From the NCBI GenBank assembly GCA_002399505.1, contig DHDT01000033.1, positions 34,407 to 48,816 of the forward strand: DNA of 14,410 nt, given 5' to 3'. The stretch is from Caryophanales bacterium UBA4869 (GTDB lineage Bacteria; Bacillota_I; Bacilli_A; RFN20; CAG-288). Below the pieces are notes generated by a model that was not told where the DNA came from, searched no databases, and saw nothing but the letters and a program-made list of their open reading frames with translations. The position numbers and the translations under genes were made by a program. Shown here piece by piece: positions 1 to 6,530 of this stretch (position 1 is its first letter; every line of letters begins with the position of its first letter).

Positions 1-594
1 CTCTATACTTACGTCAAGCACTTTGCCGTCAATGATCAGGAAACCAAAAGAGATGCTAACGGCATCTATACCTGGCTGACTGAGCAGTCCATGCGCGAAT
101 TATATCTCAAGCCCTTTGAGATGACCGTGAAAGACGGTTCAGCCACGGCCTTTATGTCTTCTTTCAATCGAATCGGAGCCACTTGGGCTGGAGGAAGCCA
201 TTCTCTTCTGACTACTATCCTCAGAAACGAATGGGGATATCAGGGCATGGTTATCACTGATTGGTATTATCCAGGCAACTATATGAATATCGACCAGGGA
301 CTGAGAGCCGGAAATGACTGCTGGCTGAACGGCTTGGGTCTGGATGTCACTTTCGATACTTCTTCCTCTACTTCGGTCAAGAAGATGAGAGAATCCTCTC
401 ATCATATCCTCTATACGATTGCCAATGCGACAATCGTCTCCAAGGAAGCCGACAATACCTGGGTGATATACGTCTATGTCATCGATGCCATCTTAGTAGT
501 TGAACTGGGATTTTATCTCACTATGACTATCTTTGGATATAAGAAGAAACTGAAGAGCGAATCAAATAAGAATGATTTGAAACAGGGTGAATAG
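1..594 (+). CDS. GH3-A: C-terminal part of a permuted, membrane-anchored family 3 glycoside hydrolase
   Basis: The reading frame is open from base 1 and the gene begins upstream of the window; the ATG at 91 is an internal methionine, because the codons before it already encode conserved GH3 sequence (VKHFAVNDQE, then WLTEQSMRELYLKPFE). About 197 residues remain, covering the end of the (beta/alpha)8 barrel domain: the KHF motif, MSSFNRIGATWAGG, and VITDW with the predicted nucleophile Asp at bases 259-261. In ordinary GH3 enzymes the barrel is N-terminal; here it is followed directly by a hydrophobic helix (about bases 460-534) and a lysine-rich tail, so the protein ends in the cytoplasm. GH3 enzymes release terminal sugars, usually beta-glucose or beta-xylose, by a retaining mechanism; the substrate here is unknown. 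The stop TAG at 592-594 lies 2 bp before GH3-B, so the two genes are almost certainly co-transcribed. Confidence 0.93.
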   Translation, partial: LYTYVKHFAVNDQETKRDANGIYTWLTEQSMRELYLKPFEMTVKDGSATAFMSSFNRIGATWAGGSHSLLTTILRNEWGYQGMVITDWYYPGNYMNIDQGLRAGNDCWLNGLGLDVTFDTSSSTSVKKMRESSHHILYTIANATIVSKEADNTWVIYVYVIDAILVVELGFYLTMTIFGYKKKLKSESNKNDLKQGE

Positions 595-596
595 AA

Positions 597-3500
597 ATGA
601 AAAACAATAAAAAGAAAATGAAGGCAAAGACTTTTGCCTTCATCATGTCGGGTGCTGTCTTGGTGACTGTCAGTTTTGGAATTGTCTTTACTCTTCTGAC
701 AACCACTTATTTTGATCCGGTCCTAAGAGACTTCTTCGGTGAACAGGCCAGTGCGACTGGATCACTTTCCGGAAGCGATGATGTCATCTATGACAAGATG
801 GATTTTTCTACCGTCAAGGAACTTGAGGATTATGAGACTTCTTTAGTCCGTGAAATCGGCGGAGAGGGATATGTCCTTTTAAAGAATGACACTGCTAATG
901 GCAAAGGTCTTCCTATTGCCACTGATAAGAACAATAAAACCAAACTCAGTCTTTTCTCTCATTCCTCGGTTGATATCGTTGCCGGAGGTACGGGGTCTGG
1001 TGTCGGAACTTCAAATTTGACTTTAAAAGACGCACTTGAAAACAACAATTATGATGTGAATGACACCCTGTGGAATTTCTATGCCACCGGAAACGGCAAA
1101 GGCTATAAGAGAGGTTCAGGTTCTATCAATTACGGTCAGGGTGAAGATTGGTCGATCAATGAATGCCCCTTAAGCAAACTTCAGGGTGAATCAGGTTTAC
1201 TGGCCTCAACTGATAATTCCACAGCCGTCTATGTTCTTTCAAGAACTGGCGGAGAAGGACGTGACTTAGGAAGATCGATGACTAATTTCACTTCTGCTGC
1301 CGCTGACAAGAACAAGAGCTATCTAGAACCGGATTCAGTCGAATTAGGTGTCATCTCTTATTTGAATGACAACTTTGACAATGTCATCCTTCTTGTGAAC
1401 ACCAACAACGTGATGGAATTAGGCTGGGTAGAAGACTACGAAAACATCAATTCTGTGCTTTGGGTACCGGGAGGAGGCGGGGAGGCCGCTAACTCTATTG
1501 CTGATGTAATAGTAGGAAATGTCACTCCTTCTGGACATCTGACTGATACGATGGCCTATGACGCTTTCTCCTCTCCGGCCATGAAGAACATGGGCGATTT
1601 CCAGTATACGGTCTCCGGAAACTCAACTGGCTATTACGGCGTCTCTTATGACGAGGGCATCTATGTCGGATATAAGTATTATGAGACTCGCTATTATGAT
1701 TCCGTCATGAATCAGGGCAATGTCGGAGACTATGACTATTCGACTTCGGTCCAGTATCCTTTTGGATATGGCTTAAGCTATACCACCTTTGACTGGACTA
1801 ACTATAAGTCATCATCGATGGATAAAGATGGCAACATCGAAATCAGCGTCGATATCAAGAATACCGGCTCTGTCAAAGGTAAAGAAGTTGTCCAAGTATA
1901 TCTAGAGTCTCCTTATACTGATTACGACAGAGAAAACCATATTGAGAAGTCAGCTGTGTCCTTAGTCGGATATGCCAAGACTTCTTTATTGGAACCTGGG
2001 TCCAGTGAGACTGTCAAAGTCACAGTAAGCAGAGATGATTTTGTCTCTTATGATGATACTAAGGCCAAGACCTATATTCTAGACCAGGGAGACTACAATC
2101 TGACAGCTGCCTCTGATGCTCATAAAGCAACCAACAATATTCTTGCCAAACACGATAAGGTCATGGGCGGAAAGATGGATGAAAACGGAAACAAAGACTT
2201 TGTCTCTACCTGGACCAATTCAAATTTAGATACTTCAACCTATTCCAAGTCTGAAAAAGGAACTGAAGTGACTAATAGGTTCGATGGCGATAACTTAGAA
2301 GGCTCTAATTACATCAATCGCGACAAATACCTGAGCAGAAACGACTGGACTAATACTTTCCCGGTGACTCACGGCAATCAAAACCGCAAAGTAAAGAGCA
2401 CCTATGGCGAAGTAAACGGATATTCCTACCAGGAAGAAATCACTTCTGACTTGAAGAAGAAACTTGATCTTAAAGGAACATCAGAAGCAGCCAAGACTCC
2501 TCTTTCTGACGAAGATGCCGCCAGTAAAGCGGGTGAGATGGGGAAAGACGGAGACTTAGAACTCATCGATTATCGCGGAAAAGCCTATGACGACAAGGAC
2601 TATGAAGAACTGGCCAGTCAGGTTACGACGAAAGAAGCCGGCAAAATCATCAATCTGGCAGGTTATACCAGTGAAAAGGCCAGTTCGATTCAAAAGCCTA
2701 AGGCAATTGATCTTGACGGACCGATGGGCCTTAACAATATGGCCACCCATGAACCTTATTCAATCTCCTATCCTTCGGAGGTGACTATCGCCGCTTCCTT
2801 CAATGACACACTTTCGGAAAAGCATGGAAACGCCGTAGCCAATGACGGACTTAAGACTACTGTCAAAGCGTCAGGCTGGTATGCTCCCGCCATGAATATT
2901 CACCGGACACCTTTTGCGGGAAGAAACTTCGAATACTATTCAGAAGATAGCTATATGTCGGGAAAGATGGCAATAGCTGCTACCACCGGTGCCGCAAAGA
3001 AAGGAATGTATTCCTTCGTCAAGCACTTTGCCCTCAATGATCAAGAAGATCATCGAAGCGATAACGGCTTAGTGACCTGGTGCAACGAGCAGGCTATGCG
3101 TGAAATCTATCTTAAACCATTCCAGATGGTCGCTGAGGCAAAGCCGGTAACTATGAGCTACTACGAAAAAGACAATGACGGAAACTTAAGAGCCAAGACG
3201 ACTGAGATGCCTCTGTTAAGAGCAGTTATGTCCTCCTTCAATCGTATCGGATACACCTGGGCTGGAGGAGATTACCGTCTTATTACCGAAGTTTTGAGAA
3301 ACGAGTGGGGATTCAACGGTTTTGTTCTTACTGATTACAGTCTCGGAGCAACTAGCTATATGCATACGGAACAGATGCTCAGAGCCGGCGGAGACGGACA
3401 GTTGACTCAGTATGGAAACTCCTATGCGATCACCAACGATACTCAGGTCTATTATTCGAAGCAGGCTTTGAAACATATCCTCTTCACTGTCGTCAATTCC

Positions 3501-3689
3501 AATGCTATGAACGGCTTCAAGAACGGGACTGTTGTTGCCGATACACCTTTCGCCAATTATTACTATATTGTCATCAGCGTCGATATCCTTCTTCTTCTTG
3601 CAGTCGGCGGATTTGTCACTCTGACTGTTCTTCGCTTCAAGAAGGAAAAGCAGGGTAAGGAAATCGCAAAAGAAACCTCTGACATATAA
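597..3689 (+). CDS. GH3-B: permuted family 3 glycoside hydrolase anchored at both ends
   Basis: 1030 residues, start ATG 597 preceded by AGGGTGA (584-590). A lysine-rich N-terminus and a membrane helix (about residues 11-35) precede the alpha/beta-sandwich domain (about 85-400). This contains GYVLLKN, the predicted acid/base Glu220 in RTGGEGRD, PSGHLTDT and PFGYGLSYTTF. A fibronectin-III-like domain follows (about 412-505: VDIKNTGSVKGKEVVQVYL). After a linker comes the barrel domain (about 655-970): DLDGPMG, GRNFEYYSED, VKHFALNDQED and the predicted nucleophile Asp913 in VLTDY. A C-terminal helix (about 988-1013) and a basic tail end the protein. This sandwich-Fn3-barrel order is the reverse of the usual GH3 order and is known from rumen Firmicutes beta-glucosidases such as those of Ruminococcus albus and Butyrivibrio fibrisolvens. 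Both catalytic residues are present, so the enzyme is probably active outside the cell. About 24 extra residues (851-875) interrupt the barrel compared with paralogues A and C. Substrate not determinable. Confidence 0.95.
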   Translation: MKNNKKKMKAKTFAFIMSGAVLVTVSFGIVFTLLTTTYFDPVLRDFFGEQASATGSLSGSDDVIYDKMDFSTVKELEDYETSLVREIGGEGYVLLKNDTANGKGLPIATDKNNKTKLSLFSHSSVDIVAGGTGSGVGTSNLTLKDALENNNYDVNDTLWNFYATGNGKGYKRGSGSINYGQGEDWSINECPLSKLQGESGLLASTDNSTAVYVLSRTGGEGRDLGRSMTNFTSAAADKNKSYLEPDSVELGVISYLNDNFDNVILLVNTNNVMELGWVEDYENINSVLWVPGGGGEAANSIADVIVGNVTPSGHLTDTMAYDAFSSPAMKNMGDFQYTVSGNSTGYYGVSYDEGIYVGYKYYETRYYDSVMNQGNVGDYDYSTSVQYPFGYGLSYTTFDWTNYKSSSMDKDGNIEISVDIKNTGSVKGKEVVQVYLESPYTDYDRENHIEKSAVSLVGYAKTSLLEPGSSETVKVTVSRDDFVSYDDTKAKTYILDQGDYNLTAASDAHKATNNILAKHDKVMGGKMDENGNKDFVSTWTNSNLDTSTYSKSEKGTEVTNRFDGDNLEGSNYINRDKYLSRNDWTNTFPVTHGNQNRKVKSTYGEVNGYSYQEEITSDLKKKLDLKGTSEAAKTPLSDEDAASKAGEMGKDGDLELIDYRGKAYDDKDYEELASQVTTKEAGKIINLAGYTSEKASSIQKPKAIDLDGPMGLNNMATHEPYSISYPSEVTIAASFNDTLSEKHGNAVANDGLKTTVKASGWYAPAMNIHRTPFAGRNFEYYSEDSYMSGKMAIAATTGAAKKGMYSFVKHFALNDQEDHRSDNGLVTWCNEQAMREIYLKPFQMVAEAKPVTMSYYEKDNDGNLRAKTTEMPLLRAVMSSFNRIGYTWAGGDYRLITEVLRNEWGFNGFVLTDYSLGATSYMHTEQMLRAGGDGQLTQYGNSYAITNDTQVYYSKQALKHILFTVVNSNAMNGFKNGTVVADTPFANYYYIVISVDILLLLAVGGFVTLTVLRFKKEKQGKEIAKETSDI

Positions 3690-3693
3690 GAAC

Positions 3694-3726
3694 AAAGCTC
3701 CTTGGTCCTCCTCCAAGGAGCTTTTT
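3694..3726 (+). terminator. Rho-independent terminator after GH3-A/GH3-B
   Basis: A perfect 12-bp stem (AAAGCTCCTTGG at 3694-3705 with CCAAGGAGCTTT at 3713-3724) encloses a 7-nt loop and runs into TTTTT. It begins 5 bp after the GH3-B stop. On the opposite strand the tail is TTTGTTC, so it may also partly stop the convergent small gene whose end is at 3738. Confidence 0.92.
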
Positions 3727-3737
3727 CTGTGCCTTGA

Positions 3738-3953
3738 TTACTTCTTTTTCTTTTTGTATATGATGAGAAGTACTATTCCAGACAAAAGGAAGAATACGAA
3801 TAAGACAATCATGCTGATACCCATATTGACCCCGAGATTATAGGCGTTGGTATTATCAGGATTCATCCTGAGATTATGAAAAGAAGCTCCGGTTATCAGT
3901 GATATCAAGGAGAGAGCAAAAGAGATTATCGTAAGAGTTTTTAATTTTTTCAT
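3738..3953 (-). CDS. Small two-helix membrane protein of unknown function
   Basis: 71 residues on the minus strand. The sequence has a basic start (MKKLK), a first hydrophobic segment (about residues 6-24), a polar loop of about 20 residues with several Asn, a second hydrophobic segment (about 44-66, rich in Val, Phe, Leu and Ile), and a KKKKK tail. The positive charges at both ends predict both termini in the cytoplasm, the same topology as the neighbouring GH3 enzymes. I do not recognise the family. It sits between two terminator-like hairpins, so it is probably its own transcription unit. No good Shine-Dalgarno sequence lies before the ATG at 3953-3951, and a CATAAT hexamer ends only about 9 nt upstream; translation may be weak or leaderless. 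Internal ATG codons would remove the first helix, so the longer start is preferred. Composition and topology support a real gene, but it is short. Confidence 0.7.
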   Translation of the reverse strand: MKKLKTLTIISFALSLISLITGASFHNLRMNPDNTNAYNLGVNMGISMIVLFVFFLLSGIVLLIIYKKKKK

Positions 3954-4017
3954 CTGTAATGATTATGTACCTTATCTAAAGTCTGAGCCTTGTGAGTTTT
4001 GTTTTCAAGAACGAAAA

Positions 4018-4032
4018 CCAATCACTGATTGG
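4018..4032. repeat. 15-bp palindrome, possible operator
   Basis: CCAATCA and TGATTGG form a perfect 7-bp inverted repeat around one central base. It lies 65-79 bp upstream of the small minus-strand gene (start 3953) and beyond the end of the large lipoprotein gene. The size and symmetry fit a dimeric repressor site, but no cognate regulator is in the window. The left half is part of a 12-bp match to the GH3-C upstream region. Confidence 0.4.
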
Positions 4033-4053
4033 AAAACGTGATTAAACAAAATG

Positions 4054-4091
4054 AAAAAGGACATCTGCTAAACAAAGCAGATGTCCTTTTT
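4054..4091 (-). terminator. Terminator of the minus-strand lipoprotein gene, possibly bidirectional
   Basis: A perfect 16-bp inverted repeat (AAAAAGGACATCTGCT at 4054-4069 and AGCAGATGTCCTTTTT at 4076-4091) encloses a 6-nt loop. Read on the minus strand it starts 23 bp after the stop of the lipoprotein gene that ends at 4115 and finishes in a T run. The A and T tracts are symmetrical, so it could work on either strand. It separates this gene from the small membrane protein. Confidence 0.9.
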
Positions 4092-4114
4092 CGGATTAAT
4101 ACTAAGAGATTTGT

Positions 4115-6028
4115 TTAGGCCTTAGGAGCGTTATAAGTGACGACTAAAGCAGGAATATCCCAGTTAGCACCGTTTTTGGCGATGCTGTAGGTGTAGTTTC
4201 CTAAGGTGATAGGCGCATATTCTTCAGCAACACTGGTTTTCAAGTCAGCAGCGTGACCGTCGCCGCTGAGGACTCCGTCTGGTCCTCCAAAGTGAACTAA
4301 GAAATCATATACTACGGTCTCACTATGAAGAGAAGCGATTGTCGATACCGGGATATTGAAAGTCCAGGTTTTGTCTTCGTTGATGGTTAAGGAAGTCAAG
4401 GCGCCGGCGACAGTATTATCGTAGCCGTTGACCCATCCCTGATGATCGACATTGTCGTTGTGCTGGAAATCATAGACTAAGCCAGTTAGTTCGCCGGCCG
4501 GATAGCCTTTGCTAGTTCCTTTGATTTGGTAGTTGACGATTGTATTTTCTTCAACAGCTGTCTGGACTAAATTGACTGAAGTGGGAGTAATAGAGTTTGA
4601 TTTTACGACATTTCCGCTGACGCAGTCATAGTTATCAGAGTTCGAGAAGAGGTTGTAATCAAGGTTATCGATAGTGACGGTGTTTTCTTCATAAGTCAGA
4701 CCAAGACCAATCCAGGTAGGTCCTTTGATGCTGTTATTATAGGCATCAGTTTCTTCCTGAGTGTTTCCACTGGCCTTCAATTCATGGACAATACCCTCGG
4801 CATCATGACGATAGGTATCACCGCCTAAATGATGGACCTTTAAGTCAGTCGCATTTGTCGCATTGTTCCAGACAAAACGTCCGATATGATCAAGTCCGTC
4901 TTCGGTGATTCCTAAATCGGAATAAGAAGCCTTGATGGTCCAGGTCTTGTCGGCATTCAAGGTAGGAGTAAGGTTAGAAACTCTGGTAGAAGCCCAATCG
5001 CCGCCTCGTTTCATGAACTCAAGACCGGCTGTCGACGCAAAGGAGGCTTCGGTTTCAGCATTGAAACCGACAGTCTCGCCTCTGACTACAACAGTGGCGA
5101 CGTTATTCTCATTGACTAGGGAAGCCTTCGTGGCCTGACACTGAGTCTTTTCATAGACGGCCTTATAGACGACGGTATCTTCGCTTTCGACATAAGCGAC
5201 GATTTCCTTGTCAAAACCGCGGAAGATATAGATGCCGTTTTCATCAGTCGGTTTCTGGGGGATTTCCTCACTGAAGGCAGGTACATCATCGGCATTGATC
5301 TCATCGATGGCCTGAATGATGGAATCATCGTAGTTTACGAAGGTTACTTTATGTTTGGCAGTCAGACTTTCAATCGTGACGGCGATAGTTTTGACGATAA
5401 CCTTGTCTTCGGAATTTTTGCCGACTGAGGTGACAGTGACATTACAGGTGCCTTCTTTTACGGCAGTGATGAGTCCGGTATTGCTGACAGTGGCAATTGC
5501 GGCATCAGAAGAGGCATAGGCAACACCCTTTTCAGTAGCGTTTGCAGGTAAGACAGTGGCAGTTATCTGTTTGGTCTCGCCTTCCTTTAAAAGAGCCTTA
5601 GAGAAGTCGACAGTCAAATCAGAAATGGCAGTGGCCTTGACTTGTACGGCGATTGTCTTGACGACCTTGTTTCCGTCTGCCTTTTTGCCCTTGGAAGTTA
5701 CAGTGATGGTAGCGGAGCCGATACTCTTTCCTTCGATGACGCCTTCATTGGTGACAGTGGCGATTTCGGCCTTGTCAGTTGAATACTCAAATCCTTTAGT
5801 GGTGGTGTTTTTAGGAGCGATGGTGGCGGTGATGGTTTTTCTTTCTCCTACTTCGAGTTCAGCCGTGGTGAAGTCGATTGAGAAGTCAGTGATGTAGACT
5901 GTGGCAGCAGAAGATGGTTTTGTGGAAGAAGTCTCATTTGTAGGGGAAGTATTGCTGGTTGTTCCTTTGGAACATCCAGTTAAGATGAGTGCAGGCAACA
6001 GAACTAAAAGCATCTTTCTAAGTTTCAT
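4115..6028 (-). CDS. Multidomain surface lipoprotein with two Big_2-like domains, a beta-repeat and two paralogous C-terminal modules
   Basis: 637 residues. The signal peptide ends in a lipobox, LTGC, with the lipidated Cys19, followed by a Ser/Thr/Asn-rich linker (20-43). Two bacterial Ig-like domains of the Big_2 type follow (about 44-130 and 134-220), each with the pattern GE.K.ITAT..P and a later IATV.N.G.I. A short region (about 226-294, KVTFVNYDD to AVYEKTQ) resembles the InlB/Listeria-Bacteroides beta-repeat. Two larger modules (about 297-465 and 484-635) both contain L-N/T-x-D-K-T-W-T and a glycine/histidine-containing stretch (VHHLGGD, VHFGGPD), and look like copies of one beta-sandwich fold. 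No catalytic motif is recognised. The likely role is surface binding or adhesion, perhaps holding glycans for the GH3 enzymes (inference). The start CAT at 6026-6028 has a weak AGG eight bases upstream. It is transcribed divergently from GH3-C and has its own terminator at 4054-4091. Confidence 0.9.
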   Translation of the reverse strand: MKLRKMLLVLLPALILTGCSKGTTSNTSPTNETSSTKPSSAATVYITDFSIDFTTAELEVGERKTITATIAPKNTTTKGFEYSTDKAEIATVTNEGVIEGKSIGSATITVTSKGKKADGNKVVKTIAVQVKATAISDLTVDFSKALLKEGETKQITATVLPANATEKGVAYASSDAAIATVSNTGLITAVKEGTCNVTVTSVGKNSEDKVIVKTIAVTIESLTAKHKVTFVNYDDSIIQAIDEINADDVPAFSEEIPQKPTDENGIYIFRGFDKEIVAYVESEDTVVYKAVYEKTQCQATKASLVNENNVATVVVRGETVGFNAETEASFASTAGLEFMKRGGDWASTRVSNLTPTLNADKTWTIKASYSDLGITEDGLDHIGRFVWNNATNATDLKVHHLGGDTYRHDAEGIVHELKASGNTQEETDAYNNSIKGPTWIGLGLTYEENTVTIDNLDYNLFSNSDNYDCVSGNVVKSNSITPTSVNLVQTAVEENTIVNYQIKGTSKGYPAGELTGLVYDFQHNDNVDHQGWVNGYDNTVAGALTSLTINEDKTWTFNIPVSTIASLHSETVVYDFLVHFGGPDGVLSGDGHAADLKTSVAEEYAPITLGNYTYSIAKNGANWDIPALVVTYNAPKA

Positions 6029-6059
6029 GATTAATACCTATAAAAGCCCTTTCATTTAG

Positions 6060-6449
6060 CTTACAGGTATATTTAAAATCATTAATAAGTCTTCTCTTTT
6101 AGTTTTTCGTAAGCCTCTTAGAATATTTCGCAACCAAGTTAATTTTTTAGGAAATAATACGTTTTATCCAGAATGTGAAAAGCTAAAAAATGACGATAAA
6201 AATAATCAAATTAATCAAGAAATAATCAACTGGCTTTTTCTCTATATTTCATTAGCGATAATCGAGATAATTTACCCACCGCCAAAGAATAAACGACAGG
6301 TGTTTTCTTATGTCTTTCAATCAATTATAATGCCCTTGTTTATCGCTATTTCTTTATGCTTTATAGAAAGACTGTCTTTAAGAAAGAAGAATCCTTCAAT
6401 TGATTTCTTAGTCGCAAAAGCGATAAACAGCAACGGCTTTGCGAAATAA
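6060..6449 (+). pseudogene. Open frame without a start codon; possible gene remnant
   Basis: After a TAG at 6057-6059 the frame stays open for 129 codons to a TAA at 6447-6449. Only one in-frame ATG exists (6330), giving 39 residues with no ribosome binding site. The conceptual product has a basic N-terminal part, an Asn/Lys-rich middle, two hydrophobic stretches (around INWLFLYISLAIIEII and SIIMPLFIAISLCFI) and a basic end. At 29 percent GC a stop-free run this long is not expected by chance, yet start signals are missing and codon choice (ATA, AAT, TTT, TTA) differs from all neighbours. It may be a decayed or foreign gene fragment, or a chance frame. No family recognised. Confidence 0.25.
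6103..6134 (-). promoter_or_regulatory. Paired TTGCGAAATA-like elements upstream of the minus-strand lipoprotein
   Basis: On the minus strand TTGCGAAATA (6133-6124) is followed 21 bp later by TTACGAAAAA (6112-6103), 8 of 10 positions identical. The pair lies about 75-105 bp upstream of the lipoprotein start and points toward it. The 21-bp spacing is two helical turns, as expected for a protein binding one DNA face. It mirrors the exact pair at 6437-6469. Confidence 0.4.
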
Positions 6450-6469
6450 ACCAATCACTTTGCGAAATA
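6437..6469 (+). promoter_or_regulatory. Tandem CTTTGCGAAATA repeats upstream of GH3-C
   Basis: CTTTGCGAAATA occurs at 6437-6448 and again at 6458-6469, identical over 12 bp with a 21-bp period, 62-94 bp upstream of the GH3-C start codon. CCAATCACT fills most of the gap between the copies. Spacing and position fit an activator or repressor site for the GH3-C operon; no regulator gene is visible to pair with it. Confidence 0.5.
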
Positions 6470-6517
6470 CTGAAAGGGCTTTTTTCCTAAGCCTTTATAT
6501 TATAAAAGGAAACCAAT

Positions 6518-6525
6518 AGGGGAGG
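6518..6525 (+). promoter_or_regulatory. Strong ribosome binding site of GH3-C
   Basis: AGGGGAGG lies 5 bp before the ATG at 6531, the strongest Shine-Dalgarno match in the window. It fixes the start of the first gene of the operon and suggests high translation. Confidence 0.85.
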
Positions 6526-6530
6526 ACTAT

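Larger units (their letters stand above)
6042..6483. repeat. Segment bounded by a 13-bp perfect inverted repeat
   Basis: AAAAGCCCTTTCA (6042-6054) and its reverse complement TGAAAGGGCTTTT (6471-6483) face each other across the intergenic region. CCTA occurs just outside each end (6037-6040 and 6486-6489), 1-2 bp from the repeats. This could be the footprint of a small non-autonomous insertion, or the same leader/regulatory element placed upstream of two divergent genes: each copy reads TGAAAGGGCTTTT toward its own start codon, 13 bp and 47 bp away. I cannot decide between the two. Confidence 0.5.
6029..6530. other. AT-rich divergent intergenic region
   Basis: 502 bp separate the start codons of the minus-strand lipoprotein and GH3-C. 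I counted 114 G/C in 389 bases (6061-6449), about 29 percent, clearly poorer than the flanking genes. It contains a 13-bp inverted repeat near both ends, two pairs of TTTGCGAAATA-like elements, an 11-bp inverted repeat (6337-6347 with 6419-6429, AGCGATAAACA), three TAATCAA copies in 27 bp (6203-6229), and a long open frame lacking an ATG start. Promoters for both flanking genes must lie here, but I see no convincing -35/-10 pair; a TATATTATAAAA run at 6496-6507 is a candidate -10 area for GH3-C. Confidence 0.8.

Noticed and set aside
139..405. 88-codon minus-strand open frame inside GH3-A
   Set aside because: The plus strand encodes conserved GH3 motifs including the nucleophile Asp, so this frame is a shadow.
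3216..3716. 166-codon open frame on the minus strand
   Set aside because: It lies antisense to the conserved barrel and C-terminal helix of GH3-B, spans the terminator, and its translation shows no recognisable features.
5556..5897. 113-codon plus-strand open frame with a hydrophobic, Val-rich translation
   Set aside because: It is antisense to the two Big_2-like domains of the minus-strand lipoprotein; the hydrophobicity mirrors the repeated Thr/Val strand codons, and it has no ribosome binding site.
6330..6449. 39-codon ATG-started reading frame in the divergent intergenic region
   Set aside because: No ribosome binding site precedes the ATG and the TAA stop lies within the regulatory-like repeat; kept only as part of the possible remnant frame.
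6437..6469. Two identical 12-bp repeats as the start of a CRISPR array
   Set aside because: Only two copies with a 9-bp gap, too short for CRISPR repeats and spacers, and no cas genes are visible.
6471..6486. T run after TGAAAGGGC as a transcription terminator
   Set aside because: No upstream complementary arm forms a stable hairpin next to the T run, and the site lies just before the GH3-C start, where a terminator would need an attenuation mechanism not otherwise visible.
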